From: a bacterium
Lineage (GTDB): Bacteria; Krumholzibacteriota; Krumholzibacteria; LZORAL124-64-63
Direction: 5' to 3'
DNA length: 7,191 bases
Assembly: GCA_030592025.1 (NCBI GenBank)
Contig: JAUUZX010000065.1
Span: forward strand, 1-7,191
Within the stretch, counting starts at the first letter, position 1. Each line of letters begins with the position of its first letter. Below, one piece after another: positions 4,660-7,191 of this stretch. Position numbers and translations under genes: made by a program. The notes beneath the pieces were generated by a model. That model did not search any database, was not told where the DNA came from, and saw only the letters and a program-made list of their open reading frames with translations.

Positions 4660-6581
4660 CAGGTGTCCTCCCGACGTTCGAGCCTGGCGGCCTCGGCCGC
4701 AGCGAGGGCTTGCTTGGCGGCTTCCCGGGCGGCCGCGGGCCAGGCCTTGAACAGGAGCAGGCGGCGGCGGGCGGCGATGTTCTCGAGCAGGCGCCGGGCC
4801 GAGGCCGGGCAGTAGGCGCCAAGGATCTCGATGATCTCGACGACCCAGGGTTCGTTCCTCTGGTCCGCCTTCAGGTTGGCGAGGCGGCTGCGCAGGACAT
4901 CCAGGACCTCGACAGCCGGCGCGTCGCCATGGTGGGCGGCCGACAGGAGCCAGGCCTGGCACATGCGCACCTGATTGTGGTTGTAGGGGCCCAAGGCGTT
5001 GGTGATGGCGCTGATCTGGCGGTCCGGTGAGGTCTTTCGCAGGCCTTTGCGCAGCCATGCCCCGAAGGACGCGCCGCGGGAGGTCCCGAGGAGGGTGGCG
5101 TAGACCGGGAAGTACCGCCGCTCGGGACGCCCGAAGAAATCGGCGCCGCCCCGTACCTCACCGAAGACATGGAGCCGTTCGAGTCGGGCCAGGTTCGCGG
5201 GATCGGCCAGGGCCCTGGGGTTGGTGGCCAGGGTCTGCAGGGCGCGCATGCTTTCGCGGGCGGTGGTCGGCGCCACCAGGAATTCACAGATGAGGTGGGG
5301 CCAGAGGGCCGCGTGGAGACCGTCCGCCCGCGCGGAACACACACCGTCCCAGAAGGCGACGATGGCCTCGGATCCGCGCTCCCGGATGATGGCGGCCATG
5401 CGCTCGATGACCGGATCCATCATGTCATGGTCGCCATCCATGAGCAGGGAGCGCACGGTGCCCTGGAGTTCGGGGTCCTGCTCGGGGTCGGGCCAGGCGC
5501 GGAGGATCCGCGTGATGTCAGCCAGGGCCCGGGTGCCCCCCAGGGAGGACGTTCCCTGGCCGAGGACGGTCAGGCAGATGTGGAGGTCCTCGGACAAGGG
5601 GCGGGTCACGAAGACCTCGTCGAGGGCCTCGAAGGTGGCCAACTCCGCACGCAGTTCGACCAGGGGGAGGTCGTACTCGCTGTCGTCGGAGAGGCACCGG
5701 GGTTCGGCATCGACCGCGGTGAGGTTGTAGTCGGATTTGTTGCGGCCGCCGAGGGCTCTCAGCAGCATCTGGGCCGCGTTGCGGTCGATGCCCGTGTTCA
5801 GATCGTCGGCGGCTTCCTGGATGGCTTCGGCAAGGCGCGCGAGGTCGCCGTCACGATCCATCATGTTGCGCAGGGCGCCACCGAGGGTACGGGCGCCGTC
5901 GGAAAGGCGGTCGGCGACTTCGCAGTCCTGGGGCCGGGTGGCCGGGTCGAGGACGGGGAGCACCAGGTCGCGGTCCTTGGCCATGAGGACCTCGAAGAGA
6001 TCCTGCAGGGTGGACCGGCAACTTTGCAGCAGGTCTTCGGCGGTGCCCCGGGCCGAGAGTTCGTCGAGGATGGCGTCGACGGCTTCACCGATGCTCGCCG
6101 CGCCCGCTTCCGCCCACTGCTTGGCGAAGACCTTGGGGACCACCTGGACGCTGTCGGGGAGATTGGCGAAGTCGGCCTCGGCGAGGTGGCCGGTTTCATC
6201 GGCTTCGCGCTGGTGGCCCAGGAGGCCCGTGGCCAGATCGTGGAGAGCCGTCTCGGTGGCGTCGGGCAGGACGGTGATGCGGTGCAGGCCGAGCTTCTCC
6301 ATGAGGCCCGCAACGCGCCCGACTCCCCGCACACCGGGCTCGAGCACGTCGGCGCCGATGCGCAGCCGCGTGCCGGCTTCGATGATCACGAAGCCCTCGC
6401 TGCCGAGGGTGTCCAGGGCATTGCGGAAGGCGCTGTAGGCGTCGGTGAAGTTGATGTGGCCGGCAGGGTAGAGGGCCCCGCTCGTGAGCAGCCGGTCGAA
6501 CAGCAGCATCATCTCGGCGGTGGTGTCCGCCGTGTTGGTGGACCCGGTCGGGTCCAGAGGCTGGTCGACAATGGCTGGCAA
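4659..6581 (-). CDS. Large, probably helical-repeat protein sharing an N-terminal domain with the HD-GYP partner
   Basis: A 640-residue soluble protein with no signal peptide or membrane span. The start is TTG, supported by GAGGGAG 6 bases upstream (6588-6594). Residues 24-121 resemble residues 5-108 of the next gene's product: both carry Y-x-x-G-H-x-N (YPAGHIN at 38-44), then an E-x(0-1)-G-x(1-2)-L and V-G-R series, then a Leu-rich helix. The middle (about 160-420) is acidic and Leu/Ala-rich, consistent with helices. From about 420 to 610, short helix-like units (ALQTLATNP, EVLDVLRSRLANL, VEIIEILGAY, SARRLLENIA) suggest HEAT- or ARM-like repeats, an inference from composition and spacing. 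The last 30 residues are a charged Ala-rich helix. No catalytic motif was recognised. Its stop overlaps the HD-GYP start (TGATG), so a scaffold or regulator working with that protein is the best guess. I do not recognise a named family. Confidence 0.85.
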   Translation of the reverse strand: MPAIVDQPLDPTGSTNTADTTAEMMLLFDRLLTSGALYPAGHINFTDAYSAFRNALDTLGSEGFVIIEAGTRLRIGADVLEPGVRGVGRVAGLMEKLGLHRITVLPDATETALHDLATGLLGHQREADETGHLAEADFANLPDSVQVVPKVFAKQWAEAGAASIGEAVDAILDELSARGTAEDLLQSCRSTLQDLFEVLMAKDRDLVLPVLDPATRPQDCEVADRLSDGARTLGGALRNMMDRDGDLARLAEAIQEAADDLNTGIDRNAAQMLLRALGGRNKSDYNLTAVDAEPRCLSDDSEYDLPLVELRAELATFEALDEVFVTRPLSEDLHICLTVLGQGTSSLGGTRALADITRILRAWPDPEQDPELQGTVRSLLMDGDHDMMDPVIERMAAIIRERGSEAIVAFWDGVCSARADGLHAALWPHLICEFLVAPTTARESMRALQTLATNPRALADPANLARLERLHVFGEVRGGADFFGRPERRYFPVYATLLGTSRGASFGAWLRKGLRKTSPDRQISAITNALGPYNHNQVRMCQAWLLSAAHHGDAPAVEVLDVLRSRLANLKADQRNEPWVVEIIEILGAYCPASARRLLENIAARRRLLLFKAWPAAAREAAKQALAAAEAARLERREDT

Positions 6582-6587
6582 GGCGAT

Positions 6588-6594
6588 CTCCCTC
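6588..6594 (-). promoter_or_regulatory. Ribosome binding site GAGGGAG that supports a TTG start
   Basis: GAGGGAG on the minus strand ends 6 bases before the TTG at 6579-6581, a strong match at normal spacing. The next in-frame ATG codons are at residues 24-25 of the product, have no comparable site, and would start almost at the Y-x-x-G-H domain. The site sits just 3' of the inverted repeat at 6601-6632 on the transcript. Confidence 0.7.
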
Positions 6595-6600
6595 GTACAA

Positions 6601-6632
6601 CCGAATCGGACGCCGCGGGGGCGTCCGGTTGG
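6601..6632 (-). promoter_or_regulatory. Long hairpin in the leader of the helical-repeat/HD-GYP operon
   Basis: CCGAATCGGACGCC (6601-6614) pairs with GGCGTCCGGTTGG (6620-6632) around GCGGG. The core is 8 perfect bp, extended to about 13 with one G-T pair and one bulged base. In the minus-strand transcript it ends 6 bases before the ribosome site of the TTG-start gene. Only TTGTACG follows, so a classical terminator is doubtful. It may end or protect the TRAP transcript, or influence initiation at TTG. Its outer arm GGTTGG is shared with the neighbouring repeat at 6627-6644. Confidence 0.4.
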
Positions 6633-6644
6633 TTACCTCCAACC
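6627..6644 (-). repeat. Inverted repeat GGTTGG-N6-CCAACC overlapping the leader hairpin
   Basis: GGTTGG (6627-6632) and CCAACC (6639-6644) form a perfect 6-bp inverted repeat around TTACCT. On the minus transcript its loop shows AGGTAA, within a GGAGG-like stretch, but no start codon follows at usable distance. The arm 6627-6632 is also part of the hairpin at 6601-6632, so both cannot form in full together. It could instead be an operator for a dimeric regulator. Confidence 0.3.
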
Positions 6645-6714
6645 TACGGTATCGACCGCAGGGGCGGTGGCCTGAGGGGAGAATGCCGCCAAACAGGGCC
6701 TCGGGCGGGGAAAC

Positions 6715-6728
6715 GGCCTTTCCAGGCC
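6715..6728 (-). terminator. Short hairpin after the TRAP permease gene
   Basis: GGCCT (6715-6719) pairs with AGGCC (6724-6728) around TTCC. It lies 7 bases beyond the TRAP permease stop on the minus strand and is followed by GTTTCCCC, so the T run is very short. It is a candidate weak terminator or 3'-end stabiliser, not a strong one. The rest of the 154-bp gap (6582-6735) holds the two inverted repeats near 6601-6644 and no convincing promoter. Confidence 0.25.
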
Positions 6729-6735
6729 TGCTGGA

Positions 6736-7191
6736 TCAGCTGGCCTGGAGCCGTTGCCGCTCGTGGCGGGGCAGGGTCAGGGTCGGGTCGCGGCGGATCC
6801 GTGCCTTCTGCATGAAGAACACGCCCACCCAGATGGCGATACCGGCCAGGTCGACCACCAGATTCGGCACGGGCAGGTTCAGCGTGCCGTGGATGATGCC
6901 GGGGAAGAACAGGATCACGGTGGCGACCGCCATCAACACCCATTCGATGATATTCATGCCGCAAGCCAGGTACCCCATGGTGAGGCTGCCGAAAGCGACC
7001 GTCGCCAGGGTGATCGTCACCCATGTCATGGCAACCGTCACGAAGTCTCCGTCCAGCAGGAAACCGCGGCTGTAGGCGAAGAGGAAGGGCCCGATGTACA
7101 GGAACTTGGCGAATTTGAAGCTCGTCCAGCCGGTCTTCCACGGGTCGGAGCCGGCGATGGCCGCGCCTGCGTAGGCGGCCACGCACACCGG
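6736..7191 (-). CDS. TRAP transporter large permease, C-terminal part (probably TAXI-type fused permease; truncated by window edge)
   Basis: The last 151 residues of an inner-membrane protein that enters from the right edge. TRAP permeases import organic acids or similar solutes using an ion gradient and an extracytoplasmic binding protein. The visible part begins PVCVAAYAGAAIAGSDPWKTG, the characteristic C-terminal signature of DctM-like permeases, most like the fused DctQM permeases paired with TAXI-type binding proteins. About four hydrophobic segments follow, near visible residues 28-44, 52-77, 83-102 and 110-127. The protein ends with a basic tail (KARIRRDP, then PRHERQRLQAS). A GTG codon at 7186-7188 is internal, since homology clearly continues upstream. 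The next gene starts 154 bp downstream past several hairpins, so co-transcription is uncertain. Substrate and binding protein lie outside the window. Confidence 0.85.
   Translation of the reverse strand, partial: PVCVAAYAGAAIAGSDPWKTGWTSFKFAKFLYIGPFLFAYSRGFLLDGDFVTVAMTWVTITLATVAFGSLTMGYLACGMNIIEWVLMAVATVILFFPGIIHGTLNLPVPNLVVDLAGIAIWVGVFFMQKARIRRDPTLTLPRHERQRLQAS

Noticed and set aside
2500..4815. A 771-codon open frame on the plus strand.
   Set aside because: It runs antisense through three genes with clear conserved motifs. Its translation is Gly/Val/Ala/His/Arg-rich with no family motif, as expected for a shadow of GC-rich codon use.
4660..5058. An N-terminal extension of the HD-GYP protein up to 5058.
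   Set aside because: The extension overlaps the upstream gene in another frame and is Arg/Pro-rich. The ATG at 4659 has an excellent ribosome site, and the protein then begins at the domain shared with its neighbour.
5169..6815. A 548-codon open frame on the plus strand.
   Set aside because: It is antisense to the 640-residue gene and crosses the next intergenic region. Low-complexity Gly/Val composition and no recognisable domain.
7186..7188. GTG as the start of a small 150-residue membrane protein.
   Set aside because: The sequence at this point is the conserved interior of a TRAP large permease, and the frame continues to the window edge, so this is the C-terminal part of a larger gene.

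Overview
The window is GC-rich, gene-dense bacterial chromosome with strong Shine-Dalgarno sites and a start-codon mix that includes TTG. Two coding features point to a Gram-negative-type bacterium: a Sec-exported protein, and a TRAP-type permease whose family works with a periplasmic binding protein. The set of a TAXI-like fused TRAP permease, an HD-GYP protein without a receiver domain and a large helical-repeat partner recalls uncultured high-GC lineages (FCB-group or delta-proteobacterial type). That placement is an inference, since no marker gene is present. I see no rRNA, tRNA, CRISPR array, insertion sequence or prophage signal.

Left part (1-1768). A minus-strand gene for a small exported protein runs off the left edge. 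It is divergent from a plus-strand class I/II PLP-dependent aminotransferase (461-1768). The 229 bp between them holds a perfect 12-bp palindrome and a hairpin followed by a short T run.

Middle and right (1802-7191). All genes are on the minus strand, so in transcription order they run right to left. (1) The C-terminal 151 residues of a TRAP transporter large permease, entering from the right edge. (2) A 154-bp gap with several inverted repeats, two of which share an arm. (3) A 640-residue protein, probably helical-repeat, starting at TTG. (4) A 455-residue HD-GYP protein whose start overlaps the stop of (3) as TGATG. (5) A 78-bp gap with a possible promoter. (6) A SRAP-family (YedK/HMCES) abasic-site DNA-protein crosslinking protein. 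(7) A small transaldolase/fructose-6-phosphate-aldolase-like enzyme whose start overlaps the stop of (6) as ATGA. Genes (3) and (4) form one translationally coupled unit, and (6) and (7) form another. The aldolase converges on the aminotransferase across a GC-rich hairpin.

The most notable observations are these. The SRAP protein carries a C-terminal tail with QLDLF, an exact match to the bacterial beta-clamp-binding consensus, which parallels the PCNA-binding tail of human HMCES. The N-terminal domains of genes (3) and (4) look homologous (shared Y-x-x-G-H-x-N), suggesting a co-evolved two-protein signalling module. The HD-GYP site has HHR where HHE is usual. The small aldolase has the Gln that marks fructose-6-phosphate aldolase rather than transaldolase. 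The leader of the signalling operon can form two mutually exclusive hairpins next to the TTG start.
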